Shown here: positions 50,831 to 63,908 of the stretch, in pieces | Layout: each line of letters opens with the position of its first letter | Numbering within the stretch: position 1 is the stretch's first letter | NCBI GenBank assembly: GCA_022577435.1 | Contig: JAKOON010000003.1 | Location: forward strand, 6,445,001-6,509,000 | From: Embiotoca jacksoni | Lineage: Eukaryota > Chordata > Actinopteri > Embiotocidae | Reading direction: 5' to 3' | Length of the DNA stretch: 64,000 bases | Notes under the pieces: model-generated | Database searches by the model: none | The model's input: the letters and a program-made list of their open reading frames with translations, nothing else | What the model was told of the DNA's origin: nothing | Position numbers and translations under genes: made by a program

Positions 50831-53800
50831 AAAGTGAAGCCACATTGGCCATGTAGTGTATCCCATTTGCAGATGAAGAAATTTGTTCGTAAACACTTAG
50901 TTTAAGCCGTGGCACTGTAATGCAGTTTTACGCTGTTTTTGAGCTTCTCTCGCTGAGATAAGGCTGTTTTTGAAACATTGTGTTTCCTGTGAAATTGTCC
51001 ACACAAAGTGACTTGAAGCCACTTTGTCCATGTCGTTTATCCCATTTACCATAGTACTGATGAAGAAATTTGTTCGTAAACACTTAGTTTAAGCCGTGGC
51101 GCTGTGATGCAGTTTTACATTAGGCTGAGAAAGTGAGACTTGAAATGCTGTTTTCTGTCTAATTGCAGACACAAAGTGAAGCCACATTGGCCATGTAGTG
51201 TATCCCATTTGCTGTTGAAGAAATTTGTTCAGAAACACTTAGTTTAAGCCGTGGCACTGTAATGTAGTTTTATGCTGTTTTTGAGCTTCTCTCGCTGAGA
51301 TAAGGCTGTTTTTGAAACATTGTGTTTACTGTGAAATTGTCCACACAAAGTGACTTGAAACCACTTTGTCCATGTACTTTATCCCATTTGCCATAGTACT
51401 GATGAAGAAATTTGTTCGTAAACACTTAGTTTAAGCCGTGGCGCTGTGATGCTGTTTTACATTAGGCTGAGAAAGTGAGACTTAAAATGCTGTTTTCTGT
51501 GTAATTGCAGATACAAAGTGAAGCCACATTGGCCATGTAGTGTATCCCATTTACTGATGAAGAAATTTGTTCGTAAACACTTAGTTTAAGCCGTGGCACT
51601 GTAATGCAGTTTCATGCTGTTTTTGAGCTTCTCTCGCTGAGATAAGGCTGTTTTTGAAACATTGTATTTCCTGTGAAATTGTCCACACAAAGTGACTTGA
51701 AACCACTTTGTCCATGTAGTGTATCCCATTTGCCAAAGTTCTGACTATGAAACTTGTTTGTGAAACACTTAGTTTAAGCCGTGGCGCTGTGATGCAGTTT
51801 TACATTAGGCTGAGAAAGTGAGACTTAAAATGCTGTTTTCTGTGTAATTGCAGATACAAAGTCAAGCCACATTGGCCATGTAGTGTATCCCATTTGCTGA
51901 TGAAGAAATTTTTCGTAAACACTTAGTTTAAGCCGTGGCACTGTAATGCATTTTTATGTTATTTTTGATCTTCTCTCGCTGGGATAAGGCTGTTTTTGAA
52001 ACATTGTGTTTCCTGTGTAATTGTCCACACAAAGTGACTTGAAACCGCTTTGCCCATGTAGTTTATCCCATTTGCCATAGGTCTGAGTATGAAACTTGTT
52101 TGTAAACACTTAGTTTAAGCCGTCGCGCTGTGATGCAGTTTTACATTAGGCTGAGAAAGTGAGACTTGAAATGCTGTTTTCTGTCAAATTGCAGACACAA
52201 AGTGAAGCCTAATTGGCCATGTAGTGTATCCCATTTGCTGTTGAAGAAATTTGTTCAGAAACACTGAGTTTAAGCCGTGGCACTGTAATGCAGTTTTATG
52301 CTGTTTTTGAGCTTCTCTCGCTGAGATAAGGCTGTTTTTGAAACATTGTGTTTCCTGTGAAATTGTCCACGCAAAGTGACTTGAAGCCACTTTGTCCATG
52401 TAGTTTATCCCATTTGCCATAGTACTGATGAAGAAATTTGTTCGTAAACACTTAGTTTAAGCCGTGGCGCTGTGATGCAGTTTTATATTAGGCTGAGAAA
52501 GTGAGAATTGAAATGCTGTTTTCTGTGTAATTGCAGACACAAAGTGACTTGAAGCCACTTTGTCCATGTAGTTTATCCCATTTGCCATAGTACTGATGAA
52601 GAAATTTGTTCGTAAACACTTAGTTTAAGCCGTGGCACTGTAATGCAGTTTCATGCTGTTTTTGAGCTTCTCTCGCTGAGATAAGGCTGTTTTTGAAACA
52701 TTGTATTTCCTGTGAAATTGTCCACACAAAGTGACTTGAAACCACTTTGTCCATGTAGTGTATCCCATTTGCCAAAGTTCTGACTATGAAACTTGTTTGT
52801 AAACACTTAGTTTAAGCATTCGCGCTGTGATGCAGTTTTACATTAGGCTGAGAAAGTGAGACTTGAAATGCTGTTTTCTGTCTAATTGCAGACACAAAGT
52901 GAAGCCACATTGGCCATGTAGTGTATCCCATTTGCTGATGAAGAAATTTGTTCGTAAACACTTAGTTTAAGCCGTGGCACTGTAATGCAGTTTTACGCTG
53001 TTTTTGAGCTTCTCTCGCTGAGATAAGGCTGTTTTTGAAACATTGTTTTTCCTGTGAAATTGTCCACACAAAGTGACTTGAAGCCACTTTGTCCATGTCG
53101 TTTATCCCATTTACCATAGTACTGATGAAGAAATTTGTTCGTAAACACTTAGTTTAAGCCGTGGCGCTGTGATGCAGTTTTACATTAGGCTGAGAAAGTG
53201 AGACTTGAAATGCTGTTTTCTGTCTAATTGCATACACAAAGTGAAGCCACATTGGCCATGTAGTGTATCCCATTTGCTGTTGAAGAAATTTGTTCAGAAA
53301 CACTTAGTTTAAGCCGTGGCACTGTAATGCAGTTTTATGCTGTTTTTGAGCTTCTCTCGCTGAGATAAGGCTGTTTTTGAAACATTGTGTTTCCTGTGAA
53401 ATTGTCCACACAAAGTGACTTGAAACCACTTTGTCCATGTAGTTTATCCCATTTGCCATAGTATTGATGAAGAAATTTGTTCGTAAACACTTAATATAAG
53501 CCGTGGCACTGTAATGTAGTTTTATGCTGTTTTTGAGCTTCTCTCGCTGAGATAAGGCTGTTTTTGAAACATTGTGTTTACTGTGAAATTGTCCACACAA
53601 AGTGACTTGAAACCACTTTGTCCATGTACTTTATCCCATTTGCCATAGTACTGATGAAGAAATTTGTTCGTAAACACTTAGTTTAAGCCGTGGCGCTGTG
53701 ATGCTGTTTTACATTAGGCTGAGAAAGTGAGACTTAAAATGCTGTTTTCTGCGTAATTGCAGATACAAAGTGAAGCCACATTGGCCATGTAGTGTATCCC

Positions 53801-54450
53801 ATTTACTGATGAAGAAATTTGTTCGTAAACACTTAGTTTAAGCCGTGGCACTGTAATGCAGTTTCATGCTGTTTTTGAGCTTCTCTCGCTGAGATAAGGC
53901 TGTTTTTGAAACATTGTATTTCCTGTGAAATTGTCCACACAAAGTGACTTGAAACCACTTTGTCCATGTAGTGTATCCCATTTGCCAAAGTTCTGACTAT
54001 GAAACTTGTTTGTGAAACACTTAGTTTAAGCCGTGGCGCTGTGATGCAGTTTTACATTAGGCTGAGAAAGTGAGACTTAAAATGCTGTTTTCTGTGTAAT
54101 TGCAGATACAAAGTCAAGCCACATTGGCCATGTAGTGTATCCCATTTGCTGATGAAGAAATTTTTCATAAACACTTAGTTTAAGCCGTGGCACTGTAATG
54201 CATTTTTATGTTATTTTTGATCTTCTCTCGCTGGGATAAGGCTGTTTTTGAAACATTGTGTTTCCTGTGTAATTGTCCACACAAAGTGACTTGAAACCGC
54301 TTTGCCCATGTAGTTTATCCCATTTGCCATAGGTCTGAGTATGAAACTTGTTTGTAAACACTTAGTTTAAGCCGTGGCGCTGTGATGCAGTTTTACATTA
54401 GGCTGAGAAAGTGAGACTTGAAATGCTGTTTTCTGTCAAATTGCAGACAC

Positions 54451-57028
54451 AAAGTGAAGCCTAATTGGCCATGTAGTGTATCCCATTTGCTGATGAAGAA
54501 ATTGTTCGTAAACACTTAGTTTAAGCCGTGGCACTGTAATGCATTTTTATGTTATTTTTGAGCTTCTCTCGCTGGGATAAGGCTGTTTTTGAAACATTGT
54601 GTTTCCTGTGTAATTGTCCACACAAAGTGACTTGAAACCGCTTTGCCCATGTAGTTTATCCCATTTGCCATAGGTCTGAGTATGAAACTTGTTTGTAAAC
54701 ACTTAGTTTAAGCATTCGCGCTGTGATGCAGTTTTACATTAGGCTGAGAAAGTGAGACTTGAAATGCTGTTTTCTGTCTAATTGCAGACACAAAGTGAAG
54801 CCACATTGGCCATGTAGTGTATCCCATTTGCTGATGAAGAAATTTGTTTGTAAACACTTAGTTTAAGCCGTGGCACTGTAATGCAGTTTTACGCTGTTTT
54901 TGAGCTTCTCTCGCTGAGATAAGGCTGTTTTTGAAACATTGTGTTTCCTGTGAAATTGTCCACACAAAGTGACTTGAAGCCACTTTGTCCATGTCGTTTA
55001 TCCCATTTACCATAGTACTGATGAAGAAATTTGTTCGTAAACACTTAGTTTAAGCCGTGGCGCTGTGATGCAGTTTTACATTAGGCTGAGAAAGTGAGAC
55101 TTGAAATGCTGTTTTCTGTCTAATTGCAGACACAAAGTGAAGCCACATTGGCCATGTAGTGTATCCCATTTGCTGTTGAAGAAATTTGTTCAGAAACACT
55201 TAGTTTAAGCCGTGGCACTGTAATGCAGTTTTATGCTGTTTTTGAGCTTCTCTCGCTGAGATAAGGCTGTTTTTGAAACATTGTGTTTCCTGTGAAATTG
55301 TCCACACAAAGTGACTTGAAACCACTTTGTCCATGTAGTTTATCCCATTTGCCATAGTACTGATGAAGAAATTTGTTCGTAAACACTTAATTTAAGCCGT
55401 GGCACTGTAATGTAGTTTTATGCTGTTTTTGAGCTTCTCTCGCTGAGATAAGGCTGTTTTTGAAACATTGTGTTTACTGTGAAATTGTCCACACAAAGTG
55501 ACTTGAAACCACTTTGTCCATGTACTTTATCCCATTTGCCATAGTACTGATGAAGAAATTTGTTCGTAAACACTTAGTTTAAGCCGTGGCGCTGTGATGC
55601 TGTTTTACATTAGGCTGAGAAAGTGAGACTTAAAATGCTGTTTTCTGTGTAATTGCAGATACAAAGTGAAGCCACATTGGCCATGTAGTGTATCCCATTT
55701 ACTGATGAAGAAATTTGTTCGTAAACACTTAGTTTAAGCCGTGGCACTGTAATGCAGTTTCATGCTGTTTTTGAGCTTCTCTCGCTGAGATAAGGCTGTT
55801 TTTGAAACATTGTATTTCCTGTGAAATTGTCCACACAAAGTGACTTGAAACCACTTTGTCCATGTAGTGTATCCCATTTGCCAAAGTTCTGACTATGAAA
55901 CTTGTTTGTGAAACACTTAGTTTAAGCCGTGGCGCTGTGATGCAGTTTTACATTAGGCTGAGAAAGTGAGACTTAAAATGCTGTTTTCTGTGTAATTGCA
56001 GATACAAAGTCAAGCCACATTGGCCATGTAGTGTATCCCATTTGCTGATGAAGAAATTTTTCGTAAACACTTAGTTTAAGCCGTGGCACTGTAATGCATT
56101 TTTATGTTATTTTTGATCTTCTCTCGCTGGGATAAGGCTGTTTTTGAAACATTGTGTTTCCTGTGTAATTGTCCACACAAAGTGACTTGAAACCGCTTTG
56201 CCCATGTAGTTTATCCCATTTGCCATAGGTCTGAGTATGAAACTTGTTTGTAAACACTTAGTTTAAGCCGTCGCGCTGTGATGCAGTTTTACATTAGGCT
56301 GAGAAAGTGAGAATTGAAATGCTGTTTTCTGTCAAATTGCAGACACAAAGTGAAGCCTAATTGGCCATGTAGTGTATCCCATTTGCTGATGAAGAAATTG
56401 TTCGTAAACACTTAGTTTAAGCCGTGGCACTGTAATGCATTTTTATGTTATTTTTGAGCTTCTCTCGCTGGGATAAGGCTGTTTTTGAAACATTGTGTTT
56501 CCTGTGTAATTGTCCACACAAAGTGACTTGAAACCGCTTTGCCCATGTAGTTTATCCCATTTGCCATAGGTCTGAGTATGAAACTTGTTTGTAAACACTT
56601 AGTTTAAGCCGTCGCGCTGTGATGCAGTTTTACATTAGGCTGAGAAAGTGAGACTTGAAATGCTGTTTTCTGTCAAATTGCAGACACAAAGTGAAGCCTA
56701 ATTGGCCATGTAGTGTATCCCATTTGCTGATGAAGAAATTGTTCGTAAACACTTAGTTTAAGCCGTGGCACTGTAATGCATTTTTATGTTATTTTTGAGC
56801 TTCTCTCGCTGGGATAAGGCTGTTTTTGAAACATTGTGTTTCCTGTGTAATTGTCCACACAAAGTGACTTGAAACCGCTTTGCCCATGTAGTTTATCCCA
56901 TTTGCCATAGGTCTGAGTATGAAACTTGTTTGTAAACACTTAGTTTAAGCATTCGTGCTGTGATGCAGTTTTACATTAGGCTGAGAAAGTGAGACTTGAA
57001 ATGCTGTTTTCTGTCTAATTGCAGACGC
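54451..57028 (+). repeat. Duplication, copy 1 (2,578 bp, period 6,880 bp)
   Basis: This segment aligns with 61331-63908 at offset 6880. Shared alleles are gtttaagcattcgcg (54712 and 61592), aatttgtttgtaaac (54841 and 61721) and ttttgatcttctctcg (about 56110 and 62990). It ends where this side has gcattcgtg (56949) and the copy has gccgtcgcg. Confidence 0.83.
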
Positions 57029-57202
57029 AAAGTGAAGCCACATTGGCCATGTAGTGTATCCCATTTGCTGATGAAGAAATTTGTTCGTAAACACTTAGTT
57101 TAAGCCGTGGCACTGTAATGCAGTTTTACGCTGTTTTTGAGCTTCTCTCGCTGAGATAAGGCTGTTTTTGAAACATTGTGTTTCCTGTGAAATTGTCCAC
57201 AC
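55495..57202 (+). repeat. 1,708-bp ten-monomer HOR, copy 1
   Basis: Ten monomers start at 55495, 55663, 55837, 56006, 56179, 56347, 56520, 56688, 56861 and 57029, with lengths 168, 174, 169, 173, 168, 173, 168, 173, 168 and 174 bp. They are five A/B dimers. The unit is followed by a tandem copy at 57203-58910. This is the cleanest strictly dimer-based HOR in the window. Confidence 0.87.
56347..57028 (+). repeat. 341-bp B/A dimer, two tandem copies
   Basis: The dimers 56347-56687 and 56688-57028 each consist of a 173-bp B monomer (gaagcctaattgg, catttttatgtta, ctgggataagg) and a 168-bp A monomer (cgctttgccc, cataggtctgag). The same dimer starts at 63227, 63568 and 63909 at the right edge, where a third copy begins. 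Confidence 0.85.
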
Positions 57203-58910
57203 AAAGTGACTTGAAGCCACTTTGTCCATGTCGTTTATCCCATTTACCATAGTACTGATGAAGAAATTTGTTCGTAAACACTTAGTTTAAGCCGTGGCGC
57301 TGTGATGCTGTTTTACATTAGGCTGAGAAAGTGAGACTTAAAATGCTGTTTTCTGTGTAATTGCAGATACAAAGTGAAGCCACATTGGCCATGTAGTGTA
57401 TCCCATTTACTGATGAAGAAATTTGTTCGTAAACACTTAGTTTAAGCCGTGGCACTGTAATGCAGTTTCATGCTGTTTTTGAGCTTCTCTCGCTGAGATA
57501 AGGCTGTTTTTGAAACATTGTATTTCCTGTGAAATTGTCCACACAAAGTGACTTGAAACCACTTTGTCCATGTAGTGTATCCCATTTGCCAAAGTTCTGA
57601 CTATGAAACTTGTTTGTGAAACACTTAGTTTAAGCCGTGGCGCTGTGATGCAGTTTTACATTAGGCTGAGAAAGTGAGACTTAAAATGCTGTTTTCTGTG
57701 TAATTGCAGATACAAAGTCAAGCCACATTGGCCATGTAGTGTATCCCATTTGCTGATGAAGAAATTTTTCGTAAACACTTAGTTTAAGCCGTGGCACTGT
57801 AATGCATTTTTATGTTATTTTTGATCTTCTCTCGCTGGGATAAGGCTGTTTTTGAAACATTGTGTTTCCTGTGTAATTGTCCACACAAAGTGACTTGAAA
57901 CCGCTTTGCCCATGTAGTTTATCCCATTTGCCATAGGTCTGAGTATGAAACTTGTTTGTAAACACTTAGTTTAAGCCGTCGCGCTGTGATGCAGTTTTAC
58001 ATTAGGCTGAGAAAGTGAGAATTGAAATGCTGTTTTCTGTCAAATTGCAGACACAAAGTGAAGCCTAATTGGCCATGTAGTGTATCCCATTTGCTGATGA
58101 AGAAATTGTTCGTAAACACTTAGTTTAAGCCGTGGCACTGTAATGCATTTTTATGTTATTTTTGAGCTTCTCTCGCTGGGATAAGGCTGTTTTTGAAACA
58201 TTGTGTTTCCTGTGTAATTGTCCACACAAAGTGACTTGAAACCGCTTTGCCCATGTAGTTTATCCCATTTGCCATAGGTCTGAGTATGAAACTTGTTTGT
58301 AAACACTTAGTTTAAGCCGTCGCGCTGTGATGCAGTTTTACATTAGGCTGAGAAAGTGAGACTTGAAATGCTGTTTTCTGTCAAATTGCAGACACAAAGT
58401 GAAGCCTAATTGGCCATGTAGTGTATCCCATTTGCTGATGAAGAAATTGTTCGTAAACACTTAGTTTAAGCCGTGGCACTGTAATGCATTTTTATGTTAT
58501 TTTTGAGCTTCTCTCGCTGGGATAAGGCTGTTTTTGAAACATTGTGTTTCCTGTGTAATTGTCCACACAAAGTGACTTGAAACCGCTTTGCCCATGTAGT
58601 TTATCCCATTTGCCATAGGTCTGAGTATGAAACTTGTTTGTAAACACTTAGTTTAAGCATTCGCGCTGTGATGCAGTTTTACATTAGGCTGAGAAAGTGA
58701 GACTTGAAATGCTGTTTTCTGTCTAATTGCAGACACAAAGTGAAGCCACATTGGCCATGTAGTGTATCCCATTTGCTGATGAAGAAATTTGTTCGTAAAC
58801 ACTTAGTTTAAGCCGTGGCACTGTAATGCAGTTTTACGCTGTTTTTGAGCTTCTCTCGCTGAGATAAGGCTGTTTTTGAAACATTGTGTTTCCTGTGAAA
58901 TTGTCCACAC
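57203..58910 (+). repeat. 1,708-bp ten-monomer HOR, copy 2
   Basis: This is a tandem copy of 55495-57202. The first monomer differs in part (tgtcgtttatccc with ttaccatag against tgtactttatccc with ttgccatag). The rest agrees, including the gcattcg allele (56949 and 58657), gctgtgatgctgtttt and aaatttttcg. Confidence 0.85.
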
Positions 58911-59950
58911 AAAGTGACTTGAAGCCACTTTGTCCATGTCGTTTATCCCATTTACCATAGTACTGATGAAGAAATTTGTTCGTAAACACTTAGTTTAAGC
59001 CGTGGCGCTGTGATGCAGTTTTACATTAGGCTGAGAAAGTGAGACTTGAAATGCTGTTTTCTGTCTAATTGCAGACACAAAGTGAAGCCACATTGGCCAT
59101 GTAGTGTATCCCATTTGCTGTTGAAGAAATTTGTTCAGAAACACTTAGTTTAAGCCGTGGCACTGTAATGCAGTTTTATGCTGTTTTTGAGCTTCTCTCG
59201 CTGAGATAAGGCTGTTTTTGAAACATTGTGTTTCCTGTGAAATTGTCCACACAAAGTGACTTGAAACCACTTTGTCCATGTAGTTTATCCCATTTGCCAT
59301 AGTACTGATGAAGAAATTTGTTCGTAAACACTTAATTTAAGCCGTGGCACTGTAATGTAGTTTTATGCTGTTTTTGAGCTTCTCTCGCTGAGATAAGGCT
59401 GTTTTTGAAACATTGTGTTTACTGTGAAATTGTCCACACAAAGTGACTTGAAACCACTTTGTCCATGTACTTTATCCCATTTGCCATAGTACTGATGAAG
59501 AAATTTGTTCGTAAACACTTAGTTTAAGCCGTGGCGCTGTGATGCTGTTTTACATTAGGCTGAGAAAGTGAGACTTAAAATGCTGTTTTCTGTGTAATTG
59601 CAGATACAAAGTGAAGCCACATTGGCCATGTAGTGTATCCCATTTACTGATGAAGAAATTTGTTCGTAAACACTTAGTTTAAGCCGTGGCACTGTAATGC
59701 AGTTTCATGCTGTTTTTGAGCTTCTCTCGCTGAGATAAGGCTGTTTTTGAAACATTGTATTTCCTGTGAAATTGTCCACACAAAGTGACTTGAAACCACT
59801 TTGTCCATGTAGTGTATCCCATTTGCCAAAGTTCTGACTATGAAACTTGTTTGTGAAACACTTAGTTTAAGCCGTGGCGCTGTGATGCAGTTTTACATTA
59901 GGCTGAGAAAGTGAGACTTAAAATGCTGTTTTCTGTGTAATTGCAGATAC
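57545..59950 (+). repeat. Duplication, copy 1 (period 2,935 bp)
   Basis: This segment aligns with 60480-62885 at offset 2935, starting at an A monomer (aaagtgacttgaaaccactttg with ctgactatg). It ends at 59950/62885, where the next monomer is gaagcctaattgg here and caagccacattgg in the copy. One shared-site difference is aatttgttcg against aatttgtttg. Confidence 0.8.
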
Positions 59951-60479
59951 AAAGTGAAGCCTAATTGGCCATGTAGTGTATCCCATTTGCTGTTGAAGAA
60001 ATTTGTTCAGAAACACTGAGTTTAAGCCGTGGCACTGTAATGCAGTTTTATGCTGTTTTTGAGCTTCTCTCGCTGAGATAAGGCTGTTTTTGAAACATTG
60101 TGTTTCCTGTGAAATTGTCCACACAAAGTGACTTGAAGCCACTTTGTCCATGTAGTTTATCCCATTTGCCATAGTACTGATGAAGAAATTTGTTCGTAAA
60201 CACTTAGTTTAAGCCGTGGCGCTGTGATGCAGTTTTATATTAGGCTGAGAAAGTGAGAATTGAAATGCTGTTTTCTGTGTAATTGCAGACACAAAGTGAC
60301 TTGAAGCCACTTTGTCCATGTAGTTTATCCCATTTGCCATAGTACTGATGAAGAAATTTGTTCGTAAACACTTAGTTTAAGCCGTGGCACTGTAATGCAG
60401 TTTCATGCTGTTTTTGAGCTTCTCTCGCTGAGATAAGGCTGTTTTTGAAACATTGTATTTCCTGTGAAATTGTCCACAC

Positions 60480-62885
60480 AAAGTGACTTGAAACCACTTT
60501 GTCCATGTAGTGTATCCCATTTGCCAAAGTTCTGACTATGAAACTTGTTTGTGAAACACTTAGTTTAAGCCGTGGCGCTGTGATGCAGTTTTACATTAGG
60601 CTGAGAAAGTGAGACTTAAAATGCTGTTTTCTGTGTAATTGCAGATACAAAGTCAAGCCACATTGGCCATGTAGTGTATCCCATTTGCTGATGAAGAAAT
60701 TTTTCGTAAACACTTAGTTTAAGCCGTGGCACTGTAATGCATTTTTATGTTATTTTTGATCTTCTTTCGCTGGGATAAGGCTGTTTTTGAAACATTGTGT
60801 TTCCTGTGTAATTGTCCACACAAAGTGACTTGAAACCGCTTTGCCCATGTAGTTTATCCCATTTGCCATAGGTCTGAGTATGAAACTTGTTTGTAAACAC
60901 TTAGTTTAAGCCGTCGCGCTGTGATGCAGTTTTACATTAGGCTGAGAAAGTGAGACTTGAAATGCTGTTTTCTGTCAAATTGCAGACACAAAGTGAAGCC
61001 TAATTGGCCATGTAGTGTATCCCATTTGCTGATGAAGAAATTGTTCGTAATCACTTAGTTTAAGCCGTGGCACTGTAATGCAGTTTTATGTTATTTTTGA
61101 GCTTCTCTCGCTGGGATAAGGCTGTTTTTGAAACATTGTGTTTCCTGTGTAATTGTCCACACAAAGTGACTTGAAACCGCTTTGCCCATGTAGTTTATCC
61201 CATTTGCCATAGGTCTGAGTATGAAACTTGTTTGTAAACACTTAGTTTAAGCCGTCGCGCTGTGATGCAGTTTTACATTAGGCTGAGAAAGTGAGACTTG
61301 AAATGCTGTTTTCTGTCAAATTGCAGACACAAAGTGAAGCCTAATTGGCCATGTAGTGTATCCCATTTGCTGATGAAGAAATTGTTCGTAAACACTTAGT
61401 TTAAGCCGTGGCACTGTAATGCATTTTTATGTTATTTTTGAGCTTCTCTCGCTGGGATAAGGCTGTTTTTGAAACATTGTGTTTCCTGTGTAATTGTCCA
61501 CACAAAGTGACTTGAAACCGCTTTGCCCATGTAGTTTATCCCATTTGCCATAGGTCTGAGTATGAAACTTGTTTGTAAACACTTAGTTTAAGCATTCGCG
61601 CTGTGATGCAGTTTTACATTAGGCTGAGAAAGTGAGACTTGAAATGCTGTTTTCTGTCTAATTGCAGACACAAAGTGAAGCCACATTGGCCATGTAGTGT
61701 ATCCCATTTGCTGATGAAGAAATTTGTTTGTAAACACTTAGTTTAAGCCGTGGCACTGTAATGCAGTTTTACGCTGTTTTTGAGCTTCTCTCGCTGAGAT
61801 AAGGCTGTTTTTGAAACATTGTGTTTCCTGTGAAATTGTCCACACAAAGTGACTTGAAGCCACTTTGTCCATGTCGTTTATCCCATTTACCATAGTACTG
61901 ATGAAGAAATTTGTTCGTAAACACTTAGTTTAAGCCGTGGCGCTGTGATGCAGTTTTACATTAGGCTGAGAAAGTGAGACTTGAAATGCTGTTTTCTGTC
62001 TAATTGCAGACACAAAGTGAAGCCACATTGGCCATGTAGTGTATCCCATTTGCTGTTGAAGAAATTTGTTCAGAAACACTTAGTTTAAGCCGTGGCACTG
62101 TAATGCAGTTTTATGCTGTTTTTGAGCTTCTCTCTCTGAGATAAGGCTGTTTTTGAAACATTGTGTTTCCTGTGAAATTGTCCACACAAAGTGACTTGAA
62201 ACCACTTTGTCCATGTAGTTTATCCCATTTGCCATAGTACTGATGAAGAAATTTGTTCGTAAACACTTAATTTAAGCCGTGGCACTGTAATGTAGTTTTA
62301 TGCTGTTTTTGAGCTTCTCTCGCTGAGATAAGGCTGTTTTTGAAACATTGTGTTTACTGTGAAATTGTCCACACAAAGTGACTTGAAACCACTTTGTCCA
62401 TGTACTTTATCCCATTTGCCATAGTACTGATGAAGAAATTTGTTCGTAAACACTTAGTTTAAGCCGTGGCGCTGTGATGCTGTTTTACATTAGGCTGAGA
62501 AAGTGAGACTTAAAATGCTGTTTTCTGTGTAATTGCAGATACAAAGTGAAGCCACATTGGCCATGTAGTGTATCCCATTTACTGATGAAGAAATTTGTTC
62601 GTAAACACTTAGTTTAAGCCGTGGCACTGTAATGCAGTTTCATGCTGTTTTTGAGCTTCTCTCGCTGAGATAAGGCTGTTTTTGAAACATTGTATTTCCT
62701 GTGAAATTGTCCACACAAAGTGACTTGAAACCACTTTGTCCATGTAGTGTATCCCATTTGCCAAAGTTCTGACTATGAAACTTGTTTGTGAAACACTTAG
62801 TTTAAGCCGTGGCGCTGTGATGCAGTTTTACATTAGGCTGAGAAAGTGAGACTTAAAATGCTGTTTTCTGTGTAATTGCAGATAC
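60480..62885 (+). repeat. Duplication, copy 2 (period 2,935 bp)
   Basis: This is a copy of 57545-59950. It overlaps the right-hand copy of the 6,880-bp period pair, so the two events are nested. Copy-specific changes include cttctttcgctggg near 60766, cgtaatcacttag near 61047 and tctctctgagataagg near 62132. Confidence 0.8.
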
Positions 62886-63908
62886 AAAGTCAAGCCACAT
62901 TGGCCATGTAGTGTATCCCTTTTGCTGATGAAGAAATTTTTCGTAAACACTTAGTTTAAGCCGTGGCACTGTAATGCATTTTTATGTTATTTTTGATCTT
63001 CTCTCGCTGGGATAAGGCTGTTTTTGAAACATTGTGTTTCCTGTGTAATTGTCCACACAAAGTGACTTGAAACCGCTTTGCCCATGTAGTTTATCCCATT
63101 TGCCATAGGTCTGAGTATGAAACTTGTTTGTAAACACTTAGTTTAAGCCGTCGCGCTGTGATGCAGTTTTACATTAGGCTGAGAAAGTGAGACTTGAAAT
63201 GCTGTTTTCTGTCAAATTGCAGACACAAAGTGAAGCCTAATTGGCCATGTAGTGTATCCCATTTGCTGATGAAGAAATTGTTCGGAAACACTTAGTTTAA
63301 GCCGTGGCACTGTAATGCATTTTTATGTTATTTTTGAGCTTCTCTCGCTGGGATAAGGCTGTTTTTGAAACATTGTGTTTCCTGTGTAATTGTCCACACA
63401 AAGTGACTTGAAACCGCTTTGCCCATGTAGTTTATCCCATTTGCCATAGGTCTGAGTATGAAACTTGTTTGTAAACACTTAGTTTAAGCCGTCGCGCTGT
63501 GATGCAGTTTTACATTAGGCTGAGAAAGTGAGACTTGAAATGCTGTTTTCTGTCAAATTGCAGACACAAAGTGAAGCCTAATTGGCCATGTAGTGTATCC
63601 CATTTGCTGATGAAGAAATTGTTCGTAAACACTTAGTTTAAGCCGTGGCACTGTAATGCATTTTTATGTTATTTTTGAGCTTCTCTCGCTGGGATAAGGC
63701 TGTTTTTGAAACATTGTGTTTCCTGTGTAATTGTCCACACAAAGTGACTTGAAACCGCTTTGCCCATGTAGTTTATCCCATTTGCCATAGGTCTGAGTAT
63801 GAAACTTGTTTGTAAACACTTAGTTTAAGCCGTCGCGCTGTGATGCAGTTTTACATTAGGCTGAGAAAGTGAGACTTGAAATGCTGTTTTCTGTCAAATT
63901 GCAGACAC
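61331..63908 (+). repeat. Duplication, copy 2 (2,578 bp, period 6,880 bp)
   Basis: This is a copy of 54451-57028. After its end the array continues with another 341-bp dimer instead of the gaagccacattgg monomer that follows copy 1 at 57029. The copies therefore differ in dimer number at this position. Confidence 0.82.
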
